Position numbers and translations under genes: made by a program
Assembly (NCBI RefSeq): GCF_003261585.1
Contig: NZ_POVU01000023.1
Coordinates: 1-35,679 of the forward strand
Direction: 5' to 3'
Length of the DNA stretch: 35,679 nucleotides
Origin: Acinetobacter sp. MB5
Lineage (GTDB): Bacteria; Pseudomonadota; Gammaproteobacteria; Pseudomonadales; Moraxellaceae
Part shown: positions 18,782-27,896 of the stretch, one piece after another
Numbering within the stretch: the first letter of the stretch is position 1
Layout of the letters: each line of letters starts with the position of its first letter
Notes under the pieces: model-generated
The model's database searches: none
What the model was told of the DNA's origin: nothing
Seen by the model: the letters and a program-made list of their open reading frames with translations, nothing else

Positions 18782-18812
18782 AAAAAAAACCGCTTTAGAC
18801 AGCAGGTTTTTT
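18782..18812 (-). terminator. Terminator after dnaJ
   Basis: An A/T-flanked hairpin (AAAACC with GGTTTT plus an inner GC pair block and one bulged base) is followed by eight T on the minus strand, about 20 bases past the dnaJ stop. It should reduce read-through into dapB. Confidence 0.65.
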
Positions 18813-18832
18813 CTCAAAATCAATCCACCAGA

Positions 18833-19951
18833 TCAGTCAAACAAACGATCAAAGAATGATTTTTTCTTGGCACTTGAATGTTGGTCATTGCCATCCATTG
18901 TTGCTTGTAACTCTTTGAGCAACTCGCGTTGACGTGCAGTCAAATTCACAGGGGTTTCCACTACGATACGGCAAAGCAAGTCACCAACCATGCTGTTACG
19001 CACTGGACGAACGCCCTTACCCCGTAGACGGAACACTTTCCCGTTTTGCGTGCCTTCAGGAATTTTCAGGCTCACGCGACTATCAAGTGTCGGAATCTGG
19101 ATTTCTTTACCCAATGCAGCATCGGCAATGCTAATTGGCACATCCATATACAGGTCTGCACCATCACGCTGGAAGATTTCGTGTTCACGCACAACAACTT
19201 CGACATACAAGTCGCCTGCCTGACCATCACGAATCGCTTCACCTTTACCTGTTAAGCGTACGCGATCACCATTGTCCACACCTGCTGGAATGGTCACTTC
19301 TAACGTTTGCTGACGCTCACTCACTCCTGAACCATGACATTTTTGACATGGGTTCTTGATGATTTTGCCTTGGCCGCGACATGTGCCACAAGTTTGCTGA
19401 ACCGAGAAGAAACCTTGCTGCATACGCACTTGACCTGCACCATGACAGGTTTTACAAGTTTCAACATCATTTGGATTTTTTGAACCTTTACCATCACAGG
19501 CATCACATGGTGCTGGCGCAGTAAAGGTAATGGTTTTTTTCACGCCTTGAACTGCTTCTTCAAGGGTAAGTTCCATCACATAACGTAAATCTGAACCACG
19601 GCGTTGGCGCTGTTGCTGACGTCCGCCGCCACCAAATGCACCACCGAAAATGTCGCCAAACTGACTGAAAATATCTTCCGCGCTAAAGCCACCAAAGCCA
19701 CCGCCTGCACCACCGCCGAAACCACCTTCAAAGGCATTGTGTCCCATGCGGTCATACATGCTACGCTTTTCGCTGTCAGACAGAATTTCATACGCTTCAG
19801 CAGCTTCTTTGAATTTTTCTTCAGCTTCGGCATTGTCTGGGTTACGGTCAGGGTGATATTTCATCGCCAACTTACGGTAGGCTTTTTTGATTTCATCATC
19901 ACTAGCAGTTTTAGAAACGCCTAAAACCTCATAATAATCACGTTTAGCCAT
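18833..19951 (-). CDS. dnaJ: Chaperone protein DnaJ
   Basis: Hsp40 co-chaperone that delivers unfolded proteins to DnaK and stimulates its ATPase. Domains in order are the J domain (1-70, with HPD at 33-35), a glycine/phenylalanine-rich linker (about 75-125), and a zinc-finger region with four CxxCxGxG repeats (starting [24 protein letters not shown] and CQKCHGSG). The C-terminal substrate-binding domain follows. Length is 372. dnaK and grpE are not adjacent, unlike in many relatives, so dnaJ needs its own heat-shock promoter; a candidate lies at 20002-20029. Confidence 0.98.
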   Translation of the reverse strand: MAKRDYYEVLGVSKTASDDEIKKAYRKLAMKYHPDRNPDNAEAEEKFKEAAEAYEILSDSEKRSMYDRMGHNAFEGGFGGGAGGGFGGFSAEDIFSQFGDIFGGAFGGGGRQQQRQRRGSDLRYVMELTLEEAVQGVKKTITFTAPAPCDACDGKGSKNPNDVETCKTCHGAGQVRMQQGFFSVQQTCGTCRGQGKIIKNPCQKCHGSGVSERQQTLEVTIPAGVDNGDRVRLTGKGEAIRDGQAGDLYVEVVVREHEIFQRDGADLYMDVPISIADAALGKEIQIPTLDSRVSLKIPEGTQNGKVFRLRGKGVRPVRNSMVGDLLCRIVVETPVNLTARQRELLKELQATMDGNDQHSSAKKKSFFDRLFD

Positions 19952-20001
19952 GATAGGCGATGCTCCTCACGGAATTTCAAATATAGAACAACTCCCATGT
20001 A

Positions 20002-20029
20002 AAATTGGGATCTTTGTCCATTTTACAAG
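20002..20029 (-). promoter_or_regulatory. Heat-shock (RpoH/sigma-32) promoter candidate for dnaJ
   Basis: On the minus strand CTTGTAA (20023-20029) differs by one base from the sigma-32 -35 CTTGAAA. After 13 bases follows CCCAATTT (20002-20009), one base off the -10 CCCCATNT. The predicted start leaves a leader of about 40 bases before the dnaJ ATG. The consensus used is that of E. coli. Confidence 0.55.
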
Positions 20030-20054
20030 GCAAATAATGAAAAAATTCGTGAAA

Positions 20055-20432
20055 TTAAAATACTGCTTTCTTTTTGAAATACTTAGACAAGCCTTTAATA
20101 AAGCTATTTAACAGATACATCCAGGCAATAAACGCAAAAACCACACCTGCAACGGTAAAGCCTGTCACCCAAAGCATGTCGTTCCACGCATAAAATGCCA
20201 AAGGAATAAACCATACTGCTGCAAACAACCCCATCAGGATGAATAAAATGACATTTCGCATAATCCAGACACCATGCGATTGAATCCAGACTTCAGCATC
20301 CTGACTGTGTGCAACTTTCGCAGACAAAAAATAGGCAATGAATCCTGTAACTACGGTAAACATTGCCAAAAACATAAACATATACGCCGCAGAAATATAA
20401 CGACGATGCTGCTCAACTTTGTCTTGCGCCAT
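20055..20432 (-). CDS. Small integral membrane protein of unknown function
   Basis: A 125-residue protein with three clear hydrophobic segments (about residues 14-35, 55-78 and 86-112) and a basic tail (SKYFKKKAVF), suggesting an inner-membrane protein with a cytoplasmic C-terminus. I see no catalytic motif and cannot name a family with confidence. It lies upstream of dnaJ on the same strand, but about 100 bases and a probable dnaJ promoter separate them. Confidence 0.8.
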   Translation of the reverse strand: MAQDKVEQHRRYISAAYMFMFLAMFTVVTGFIAYFLSAKVAHSQDAEVWIQSHGVWIMRNVILFILMGLFAAVWFIPLAFYAWNDMLWVTGFTVAGVVFAFIAWMYLLNSFIKGLSKYFKKKAVF

Positions 20433-20819
20433 GGAACTTAGACCCCTTCACGGCATAGGACATGCCTTGAAAACATGATGTATAAGATTGTATAAAATCG
20501 ACTTGTTACTATAGGTGAGTTTTGTACTTTTCGCATCCTTTTACGTAAAATATTTGCATTAAAACCAAGACAATTTCACAGAAAAATATCTTTTTTACGC
20601 TACGCATCAGTCATCTGCTCAGGCTTTATTGAATTGATGTGAATTTTCAAACTTCTTAACACACTTAAATCTTATTTTTTTCTTAGTTTACACGACCAAT
20701 GGCTAAAGGCTTTTCTACATAAATTTGTTATGTTTAGATAAAAGCGACATTTCAATATACAAGGGAAATCTCCTTTTATATTTCAATAGACCATAATGCC
20801 TCCCATAAGGAATTTAACT
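20433..20819. other. Divergent intergenic region upstream of ppc
   Basis: These 387 AT-rich bases lie between the small membrane protein gene and ppc and should contain both promoters. One candidate for ppc is TTTAGA (20733-20738), a 17-base spacer and TATACA (20756-20761). I see no RNA gene or coding sequence here. Confidence 0.5.
20733..20761 (+). promoter_or_regulatory. Possible ppc promoter
   Basis: -35 TTTAGA and -10 TATACA, each 4 of 6 to consensus, have ideal 17-base spacing, with a start about 50 bases before the ppc ATG. In such AT-rich DNA a chance match is quite possible. Confidence 0.3.
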
Positions 20820-23507
20820 ATGGCACAACATATCGATGCACCATTACGCGAAGACGTCAGACTACTGGGCAATTTATTAGGAGAAACCTTAAAAGCCCAT
20901 GCAGGTCAGGATTTATTTAATCAGGTCGAGCAAATTCGCGCTCTTGCCAAAGGGGCTCGTGATGGACAAGTCGAAGCGGAAAAGCAGTTAGAACAACTCT
21001 TTCTCAATCTTGAAGATAAAGAGATTTTACCACTGACGCGTGCCTTTACCCATTTTTTGAATTTCGCCAATATTGCTGAACAATACCATGTGGTGCGTAG
21101 TCGTCGTGCCAGTGAGTTTGATGAAAGCCAGCCCTCTCCAAATCCGCTTGAACCCCTATTTGAAAAATTTAAACAACAACAAATTTCAGCTGAAACCCTA
21201 TATCAGCAAATTTGTGATTTAAATATTGAGCTGGTGCTAACAGCACACCCAACTGAGGTCAGTCGCCGTACCCTGATTCAGAAATATGACGATATAAATC
21301 GCTGCCTAGAACAGCTCGACCAACAAAAGCTAACACCAAAAGAACGCCAGCAAGCCATTGAGAAACTCAAACAACTGATTTGCTCGGCATGGCAAACCGA
21401 TGAAATTCGTCGCCAAAAACCGACTCCAATTGATGAAGCCAAATGGGGCTTTACGGTTATTGAACAAACCCTGTGGCAAGCCGTGCCCAAGTTTATTCGT
21501 GAACTGAATGAGCTGGTACAAGCGCACTGCGGTCAGGCATTGCCAACCCATATCACCCCGATCCGCTTTGCCTCATGGATGGGCGGTGACCGTGACGGCA
21601 ACCCAAATGTCACCCATGACGTGACTCAACAAGTGTTATGGTTCTCCCGTTGGCAAGCCACTGAACTGTATTTACGCGACCTTGAAAGCCTGCGCTGGGA
21701 ACTCTCGATTCAGCAGTGTTCCGATGAACTACGCCAAGCCTTAGGTCGTGAGCATGCCGAACCCTATCGTGAATATTTACGTGATTTACGCGAACGTCTA
21801 CGCGTTACCCGTCAATGGCTCTCGGACAAATTACAAGGCGTGGAAACCATCGAAGATCCGCGTGTGATTCGTCATAAACATGAATTGCTTGATCCATTAC
21901 TGCTTTGTCACCGTTCATTAATTGACAGCAACTTGCCAGAAATCGCCAATGGGAATCTGCTCGATTTTATCCACCGTGTGCATTGTTTCGGCATTGAATT
22001 GCTCAAACTCGACATTCGTCAGGAATCTGGTCGTCACCGTCAAGCCATTTCTGCGATCACTGAATATTTAGGTTTAGGCAATTTTGAAACATGGACTGAA
22101 CAGGCCCGCCAAAACTTCCTGATCAATGAGTTGCAAAGCAAACGCCCATTGCTACCCAAATTGCTCAATGAACCCGAAAACAGCCTGATCAACCATCCAG
22201 ATGTTCAGGAAGTCTTTTCCACCATGCGGACATTGGCAGAACAACCTGCCGAGTCTTTGGGTGCCTATATTATTTCTATGGCTGAATATCCAAGTGATGT
22301 TTTGGCTGTCTTACTGCTGCAAAAAGAAGCTGGCATTCAGAAACCACTTCGCGTTGTACCCCTCTTTGAAACTCTCAAAGATTTGGACGGCGCTGCTGAA
22401 ACCATGAATACCCTGTTTAACGTGCAATGGTACAAACAGCATATTCAGGGCAAACATGAAGTCATGATTGGTTATTCGGACTCAGCCAAAGATGCTGGCT
22501 TTATGTCGGCGAACTGGGCTCAGTATCGTGCGCAAGAAGAACTCACTGCGGTTGCCCAAGCACATGATGTTCAGCTTACCCTGTTTCATGGTCGTGGCGG
22601 TTCGATCAGCCGCGGTGGTGCACCAACGCAACAAGCGCTATTTTCTCAACCGCCAGGTTCAATTTCAGGCGCAATTCGCGTTACCGAACAGGGGGAAATG
22701 ATCCGCTTCAAATTCGGTATTGAAGGCGTAGCGCTGCAAAACATGGAAGTCTATACCGCAGCAACATTAGAAGCGACCTTGTTACCGCCGCCTGTACCGA
22801 AAGCGGAATGGCGAGAACTGATGCATCAAATGACGGAGACTTCGGTCAAAGTATATCGTCAGACTGTTCGGGAAAATCCGCATTTTGTCGAGTACTTACG
22901 CACGGTCACTCCTGAGCTTGAGTTACAAATGCTGCCGCTCGGTTCACGTCCTGCTAAACGTCGTGTCAGTGGTGGTATCGAATCACTACGTGCGATTCCT
23001 TGGGTATTTGCATGGACTCAAATTCGCTTAATGCTGCCTGCTTGGCTCGGAACAGGTGCGGCAATTGATGAGATCATTGCCCAAGAGCAAAAAGGCAAAC
23101 TGGATGAAATGCTTCAACAATGGCCTTACTTCCAGACCTTAATTGATATGCTGGAAATGGTCTTATCTAAAGCTGATGCCGATATTGCTTGGTATTACGA
23201 GACTCATTTGACTCAAAATGAACATCTACATGCGTTGGGTAATGAACTTCGTCAGCGCCTACAAGATGCGATTGATACCCTGCTCACACTCAAAGGCGAA
23301 TCTGAATTACTCAGTCAAAATGAAGTGCTTGATCAGTCAATGCGTGTACGCAAAACCTATTTGCTGCCTCTGCATTTATTACAAGCCGAACTGATGAAGC
23401 GCCGCCGTGTTTATTTAGCACAACATCAGGCAGAACATACCCCTGTCGATCATGCACTCATGGTCAGCATTACAGGGATTGCCGCAGGTCTGCGCAATAC
23501 AGGCTAA
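20820..23507 (+). CDS. ppc: Phosphoenolpyruvate carboxylase
   Basis: Adds bicarbonate to phosphoenolpyruvate to give oxaloacetate, refilling the TCA cycle. The catalytic His143 lies in VLTAHPTEVSRRT, the second active-site motif is FHGRGGSISRGGAP, and the invariant C-terminal RNTG is present. The length is 895 residues from ATG 20820, preceded by AAGG at 9 bases. An in-frame ATG at 20796 has no ribosome binding site and would add residues not usual in the family. It is followed by a strong terminator and then the permease gene. Confidence 0.97.
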   Translation: MAQHIDAPLREDVRLLGNLLGETLKAHAGQDLFNQVEQIRALAKGARDGQVEAEKQLEQLFLNLEDKEILPLTRAFTHFLNFANIAEQYHVVRSRRASEFDESQPSPNPLEPLFEKFKQQQISAETLYQQICDLNIELVLTAHPTEVSRRTLIQKYDDINRCLEQLDQQKLTPKERQQAIEKLKQLICSAWQTDEIRRQKPTPIDEAKWGFTVIEQTLWQAVPKFIRELNELVQAHCGQALPTHITPIRFASWMGGDRDGNPNVTHDVTQQVLWFSRWQATELYLRDLESLRWELSIQQCSDELRQALGREHAEPYREYLRDLRERLRVTRQWLSDKLQGVETIEDPRVIRHKHELLDPLLLCHRSLIDSNLPEIANGNLLDFIHRVHCFGIELLKLDIRQESGRHRQAISAITEYLGLGNFETWTEQARQNFLINELQSKRPLLPKLLNEPENSLINHPDVQEVFSTMRTLAEQPAESLGAYIISMAEYPSDVLAVLLLQKEAGIQKPLRVVPLFETLKDLDGAAETMNTLFNVQWYKQHIQGKHEVMIGYSDSAKDAGFMSANWAQYRAQEELTAVAQAHDVQLTLFHGRGGSISRGGAPTQQALFSQPPGSISGAIRVTEQGEMIRFKFGIEGVALQNMEVYTAATLEATLLPPPVPKAEWRELMHQMTETSVKVYRQTVRENPHFVEYLRTVTPELELQMLPLGSRPAKRRVSGGIESLRAIPWVFAWTQIRLMLPAWLGTGAAIDEIIAQEQKGKLDEMLQQWPYFQTLIDMLEMVLSKADADIAWYYETHLTQNEHLHALGNELRQRLQDAIDTLLTLKGESELLSQNEVLDQSMRVRKTYLLPLHLLQAELMKRRRVYLAQHQAEHTPVDHALMVSITGIAAGLRNTG

Positions 23508-23529
23508 TGGGTGATATCTGATACAAACT

Positions 23530-23568
23530 GACTTACTCGTTCAGCGAATGGGTAAGTCTTTTTTATTT
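23530..23568 (+). terminator. Rho-independent terminator after ppc
   Basis: A 13-bp stem with two G-T pairs (23530-23542 with 23546-23558) and a 3-base loop is followed by TTTTTT and a further T-rich stretch. Confidence 0.85.
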
Positions 23569-23596
23569 TAACTAAGCAATTAATAAATCTTATAAA
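23568..23596 (+). promoter_or_regulatory. Promoter candidate for the uracil/xanthine permease
   Basis: -35 TTAACT (4 of 6) and -10 TATAAA (5 of 6) are spaced 17 bases apart, just after the ppc terminator. The start near 23603 would give a leader of about 114 bases before the ATG at 23717. Confidence 0.45.
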
Positions 23597-23617
23597 TTTT
23601 AAAAACACAGCCATGAC

Positions 23618-23650
23618 GCTTGGAAAAAACGACCAACAGCAATTCCAAGC
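23618..23650 (+). promoter_or_regulatory. Inverted repeat in the permease leader
   Basis: Perfect 8-bp arms, GCTTGGAA and TTCCAAGC, are separated by 17 bases inside the predicted leader. No T tract follows, so it is not a terminator. It could be an mRNA hairpin or a protein-binding site; function unknown. Confidence 0.35.
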
Positions 23651-23716
23651 TATGTAATGCATTTTCAACTCAGAGTATCATGTGCGGAATTTTGTAAAAA
23701 TTTGAGCGTTTTTGTT

Positions 23717-25006
23717 ATGTCTTGGTTTCCAAAATGGCAACCCTACTCAGGACAAATTGATCATCGTCCTGTATCCACCAATGAATATTTACCTGTTGGA
23801 CAAAGTATTGTTCTAGGTATTCAACATGCCTTTGCCATGTTTGGTGCAACCGTACTTGCTCCACTGTTAATGGGCTTTAACCCGAACCTTGCGATCTTGA
23901 TGTCAGGGATTTGTACCATCCTGTTTTTCATGTTTACAGGCGGACGAGTCCCAAGTTATTTAGGTTCTAGTTTTGCGTTTATTGGTGTAGTTGCTGCGGC
24001 AACTGGACATGTCACAGGCTCAGGTGCTAATCCGAATCTATCTGTGGCGCTGGGCGGGATTGTCGCGTGTGGCGTACTATATGCGATTATCGGTCTGATC
24101 GTGATGCTGACAGGCACACGCTGGATTGAAAAGCTCATGCCACCTGTGGTCACAGGCGCAGTGGTGATGATCATTGGTTTGAACCTTGCCCCTGTCACCA
24201 TTAAAGGGGTTGCTGGTCAACCTTTTGAAATGTGGATGGCACTGATCACTGTGCTTTGCATGGGAACCATCGCGGTCTTTACCCGTGGCTTACTGCAACG
24301 CTTATTGCTGCTGGTTGGCTTACTCATGGCCTATCTGATTTATGCAATTGCCACCAATGGTTTAGGCTTTGGTAAACCGATTGATTTCTCACAAATCTCG
24401 GCTGCTGCATGGTTTGGTATTCCAAGTTTTTCACATCCAACTTTTGACAGCAATGCCATGCTAATTATTGCCCCTGTTGCACTGATTTTAGTGGCAGAAA
24501 ATCTTGGGCATATTAAAGCCGTAGGCGCCATGACAGGTGAAAACCTGACGCCACAACTAGGCAAAGCTTTCCTTGCCGATGGTTTAGCCACAACCCTTTC
24601 TGGCAGTGTGGGCGCACCAGGCATGACCACTTATGGCGAAAACATTGGGGTCATGGCCGTCACTCGTGTGTATTCGACTATTGTGTTTGTGATCGCGGGT
24701 CTGTTTGCCATTTTCTTGGGATTATCACCAAAATTTGGTGCAGTGATCAGTACGATTCCGAGTGCCGTTTTAACGGGTGCATCGATTGTCGTATTTGGTT
24801 TAATTACCATTGCGGGTGCAAAAATCTGGTTAGAAAACAAAGTCGATTTCTCTAACAATAAAAACCTGATTGTCGCTGCGGTCACGATTATTCTAGGTGC
24901 AGGTAACTTTGAACTGATGTTTGGTCACTTCAACTTGGGTGGAATCGGGACAGCAACCTTTGCGGCGATTCTGCTCAACTGGTTCTTTAATCTGAAAAAA
25001 GATTAA
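23717..25006 (+). CDS. uraA: Uracil/xanthine permease family transporter (NCS2, UraA-like)
   Basis: An inner-membrane nucleobase:H+ symporter of 429 residues with about 12-14 hydrophobic segments. QSIVLGIQHAFAMFGATVLAPLLMGFNP at the start, the ENLGHIKAVGAMTGENL segment and GSVGAPGMTTYGENIGVMAVT are diagnostic of the UraA group of NCS2 carriers, so uracil is the likeliest substrate. I start at ATG 23717; an in-frame ATG at 23657 would add 20 residues atypical of the family. The ribosome binding site is weak (GAG about 10 bases upstream). Confidence 0.9.
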   Translation: MSWFPKWQPYSGQIDHRPVSTNEYLPVGQSIVLGIQHAFAMFGATVLAPLLMGFNPNLAILMSGICTILFFMFTGGRVPSYLGSSFAFIGVVAAATGHVTGSGANPNLSVALGGIVACGVLYAIIGLIVMLTGTRWIEKLMPPVVTGAVVMIIGLNLAPVTIKGVAGQPFEMWMALITVLCMGTIAVFTRGLLQRLLLLVGLLMAYLIYAIATNGLGFGKPIDFSQISAAAWFGIPSFSHPTFDSNAMLIIAPVALILVAENLGHIKAVGAMTGENLTPQLGKAFLADGLATTLSGSVGAPGMTTYGENIGVMAVTRVYSTIVFVIAGLFAIFLGLSPKFGAVISTIPSAVLTGASIVVFGLITIAGAKIWLENKVDFSNNKNLIVAAVTIILGAGNFELMFGHFNLGGIGTATFAAILLNWFFNLKKD

Positions 25007-25024
25007 TTTTTTGATGATTTTATA

Positions 25025-25047
25025 GCAGCCGCAAGGCTGCTTTTTTT
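25025..25047 (+). terminator. Rho-independent terminator after the permease
   Basis: The GCAGCC stem pairs with GGCTGC around a GCAA loop, followed by seven T. Confidence 0.9.
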
Positions 25048-25094
25048 ATGCCATACTGCACACCAGCACAGTCAAAATAATACAGGCAACGGAC

Positions 25095-26000
25095 ATGCGC
25101 CTTGAGGTTTTTGATTTAGAGTTAATCCTATACATTGCCAAAACAGGCAGTCTCACTCAAGCGGCATAGTGTGCTGCCATTTCCTTGCAAGCCGCGAGCG
25201 AACGCCTGAAAAAAATTGAACAGCAATTCGACGTTAAGCTGTTCAGTCGACATAGCACGGGGACACAACTGACCCTTGCAGGACAAAGTTTTTTGGAACA
25301 TGCCCAAGACATTGTGCAGCGTAGTCACGCCCTGCAACAGCACATGCTGCAATTTTCTTCCCAGTACAAGCAGCAGTTGTGTTTATGGTGCAACTCATCC
25401 GCACAAAGTGAATATTTACCGAAAATGTTGCCTGAATATTTACTGCAAAATCCAAATGTACAGATTGAACTCTACGAAGCAGAAAGCAGTGATATTGTGA
25501 CTGCGTTAAACCAAGGGACGGCTCAACTGGGACTGGTTTCGAGTTTTTTTAATACCGAGCATTTACAGACTTTAGAGTTTGCCGAAGACCCACTGGTGTT
25601 GATTTGCCCACGACAGCATGCATTCGCACAACAAACCGAAATCAACCTTGCAGATGCCCTAGACTTTGCATTTATTGGTTTAAAACAGTATCACTCGCTA
25701 CAACAATCAATTGAACGTCAGGCACAGCAGCTCGGGTATCAGATTGAATATCGCCTGCAACTCCCGAGCTTTTCAGCAATTGCACAAGTGGTTACAGATG
25801 GTGTTGGCGTTGCGATTTTGCCGCAACGTGCGGCACAACAATTACAATCCTTGTATTCATTTCACTACATTCAACTGCAAGGGGCTTGGGCAAACCGTAA
25901 GTTGTTGTTGGCATGTCGCAGTTTCGATGAACTGCCTGTTAGCTATCAACATCTCAGTGAATTTTTACTGGCAAAACGGGCTTTACTTGCTCCTGTTTAA
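25095..26000 (+). pseudogene. LysR family regulator interrupted by an in-frame stop codon
   Basis: From ATG 25095 the frame reads as a normal LysR N-terminus (MRLEVFDLELILYIAKTGSLTQAA). It meets TAG at codon 25 (25167-25169), then continues in the same frame as CAAISLQAASERLKKIEQQF and through a full effector domain to 26000. The stop lies in the helix-turn-helix where relatives often have Glu, so GAG to TAG is a likely single change. A TTG at 25185 could restart translation, but the product would lack most of the DNA-binding helix pair. Without the stop the protein would be about 301 residues. It is convergent with the TSUP gene, overlapping it by 4 bases. Confidence 0.85.
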
Positions 26001-26743
26001 GTATTCAAACTCATATAGCCGCCCAAAAAGATCAGCCCAATAAAGAAAATACGGCGAAATTTCTGTTCATCTAAACGCTGGCGAATCAGCTTACCCCCCC
26101 ACATCCCCACTAACGCAGGCACGAGCACTAGACATGAAAGTTGATAATCAATGTGATGGCTTGCCCCAAGTTGTTGTTGCAAGAATACAGCCAAACAGAG
26201 GTTGGCACAGGTAAAAGTCAAGCCAAGCGTCTGTACCAAATCGTTGCGTTGCAACTGCAAACTTTGTAAATACGGGACAACTGGCATCAAAATCACCCCT
26301 GTGGCAACGGTCAATGCACCGCCCAAATAACCTACAATTGGCGACAAGTATTTTTCATGGGCTTGCAAGTTGGGTAAACGCTGACTGCATAAACCATAAA
26401 TTCCATAGAGCAACAACATCATGCCAAGCAATAAACCACTATGTGCATGTGAATCTGCCAAGGTTGGAAAGATGCTCCACGTGGAACCAATCACAACACC
26501 AAGCAACAACGTCCAAAAACGACGCAGCAAAATCCACCATCCACCTTCACTAAACAACTGCCAGACATTTGTCACCAAGGAAGGAATGATCAGCAGGCTC
26601 GCCGCCTGAAAGGGTGATAAAACGATACTGAGCAATCCCATTGCAATCGCAGGCAAGCCTAGACCAATCACCCCTTTGACCAATCCAGCAAATGCAAACA
26701 CCAATATCACAAATCCAAGCATCTCATTTCTCCCTAAGTACAT
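25997..26743 (-). CDS. TSUP family permease (TauE/SafE)
   Basis: A 248-residue integral membrane protein with about eight hydrophobic segments. The N-terminal FAGLVKGVIGLGLPAIAMGLL and the mid-protein YLGGALTVATGVILMPVVPYL are typical of the TSUP (TauE/SafE) family, whose members move sulfonates, sulfite or other organic anions. The substrate is unknown. An internal ATG at 26722 (MLGFVILVFA) is a plausible alternative start. Its 3' end overlaps the broken LysR gene, a likely former regulator. Confidence 0.88.
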   Translation of the reverse strand: MYLGRNEMLGFVILVFAFAGLVKGVIGLGLPAIAMGLLSIVLSPFQAASLLIIPSLVTNVWQLFSEGGWWILLRRFWTLLLGVVIGSTWSIFPTLADSHAHSGLLLGMMLLLYGIYGLCSQRLPNLQAHEKYLSPIVGYLGGALTVATGVILMPVVPYLQSLQLQRNDLVQTLGLTFTCANLCLAVFLQQQLGASHHIDYQLSCLVLVPALVGMWGGKLIRQRLDEQKFRRIFFIGLIFLGGYMSLNT

Positions 26744-26820
26744 AGGTTCATGCTAGGACAAAGTCAGCAGCTCGAATATGCGCATTTTTTGGAGTTGCCT
26801 CAAGCATTGCCTGAGGCGGT

Positions 26821-27252
26821 TCAGTCCAACTTAAAATATGCTTTAATTTCAGTAGATGAGGGTAATTCAGGATAGTCCTGATCGGCTGAAAGGCTCTCGC
26901 CCCATGTGGCTTTGGAGTTCAAACAAAAATTGAGACGTTGAATGGGGTTAATTTCCGAGTCGAGTAGACCAAGAGGAATCCACATCCATGAGGTTTGATT
27001 GACCTGATTTGGCACGCAAGAACCGCAAACTGTACAAAATGCCGAGCGAAAACCACTGGTCTTTTGGTACTGTCGAATCTGCTGATCGCCTTGTAACCAA
27101 GAAAAATGACTTTGCTCAACTAGACTGGCGGCATTAAAACTACTGCCCGTCTGTTTGCGGCATAGACCACAATGACAGTGATAAATCGTGTCGATTGTAC
27201 ATGTGACTTGGAACTGCACTGCCCCACATAAGCAACTACCAAAGAGACTCAT
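26821..27252 (-). CDS. GFA family protein (Gfa-like zinc protein)
   Basis: A 143-residue protein with the cysteine pattern of the GFA family: GSCLCGAVQF at the N-terminus, CHCGLCRKQTGSSF near residue 30, and FCTVCGSCVPN near 70. These cysteines bind zinc. The prototype was described as glutathione-dependent formaldehyde-activating protein, but most members have no proven activity. It lies 18 bases downstream of the YciI gene on the same strand. Confidence 0.88.
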   Translation of the reverse strand: MSLFGSCLCGAVQFQVTCTIDTIYHCHCGLCRKQTGSSFNAASLVEQSHFSWLQGDQQIRQYQKTSGFRSAFCTVCGSCVPNQVNQTSWMWIPLGLLDSEINPIQRLNFCLNSKATWGESLSADQDYPELPSSTEIKAYFKLD

Positions 27253-27270
27253 CGTATTTCTCTATGCCCT

Positions 27271-27555
27271 TTAATAATCTTGTAATTGCTCGAAGCCTGT
27301 TCCCGTGCGTGAAAACTTCACCTGATTGACATGATATTCAGCCACTTTTTGAAAAGGATCTTGCTGCAAAATCGCTTTTAACTGGGCTTCAGGCATATCC
27401 TTGACCAAAATCATGCCACCTGTACGCGGTTGTTTTGCCCCTGCGGAAATAAAATGACCCGCAGCAAAATGTTGTTGTAGCCATTCTATATGTTGTGGCA
27501 ATAACGCATCGACAGCAGTCAAAGGCTGTAAATAGTTCAATTCAACGATATACAT
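27271..27555 (-). CDS. YciI family protein
   Basis: A 94-residue protein with a ferredoxin-like fold typical of the YciI/DUF1330 group. The family His is seen in LLPQHIEWLQQH, and FISAGAKQPRTGGMILV and the following helix also match. Distant relatives cleave chlorinated aromatics, but the role of YciI itself is unsettled. It lies between the chorismate mutase and GFA genes, 49 and 18 bases away, so the three may be co-transcribed. Confidence 0.88.
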   Translation of the reverse strand: MYIVELNYLQPLTAVDALLPQHIEWLQQHFAAGHFISAGAKQPRTGGMILVKDMPEAQLKAILQQDPFQKVAEYHVNQVKFSRTGTGFEQLQDY

Positions 27556-27604
27556 GATTATTCTGCCTTTTTATGCTTATTCTAGATGTGAATCAATACG
27601 AGAT

Positions 27605-27889
27605 TTAGTCAGATAAATGCTGTAATTCTCGTTCAATAAAATGCTGAATCATTTGTCGATAGAGTTTTTCAACCAAATCAGCATCTGCCGAATAGGTGTC
27701 TGCATGTTGACGAACCTGTTCAATCACCTGTTCCACCCGATGAGGTGCAGGTGCTTCGGCTCGTGATGTTTTAAAGGTTACAGCCTGATCAACATAGGCT
27801 TGGCGAGTAGCAATCAATTCAATTAGAGCCTGATCAATTTGATCAATCTGTTGGCGAACTTCAGCTAAAGAGTTACATTTTTGAATCAT
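27605..27889 (-). CDS. Chorismate mutase (AroQ/PchB type)
   Basis: A 94-residue all-helical protein with the AroQ pattern: VRQQIDQIDQALIELIATR, an active-site Lys in TFKTSR, and a C-terminal helix LYRQMIQHFIERE. It converts chorismate to prephenate, or, as in PchB, isochorismate to salicylate and pyruvate; sequence alone does not separate these. The ATG at 27889 lies 7 bases after the stop of the upstream gene, arguing for co-transcription with it. Upstream in-frame starts to 27943 would overlap that gene. Confidence 0.85.
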   Translation of the reverse strand: MIQKCNSLAEVRQQIDQIDQALIELIATRQAYVDQAVTFKTSRAEAPAPHRVEQVIEQVRQHADTYSADADLVEKLYRQMIQHFIERELQHLSD

Positions 27890-27896
27890 TATGAGT

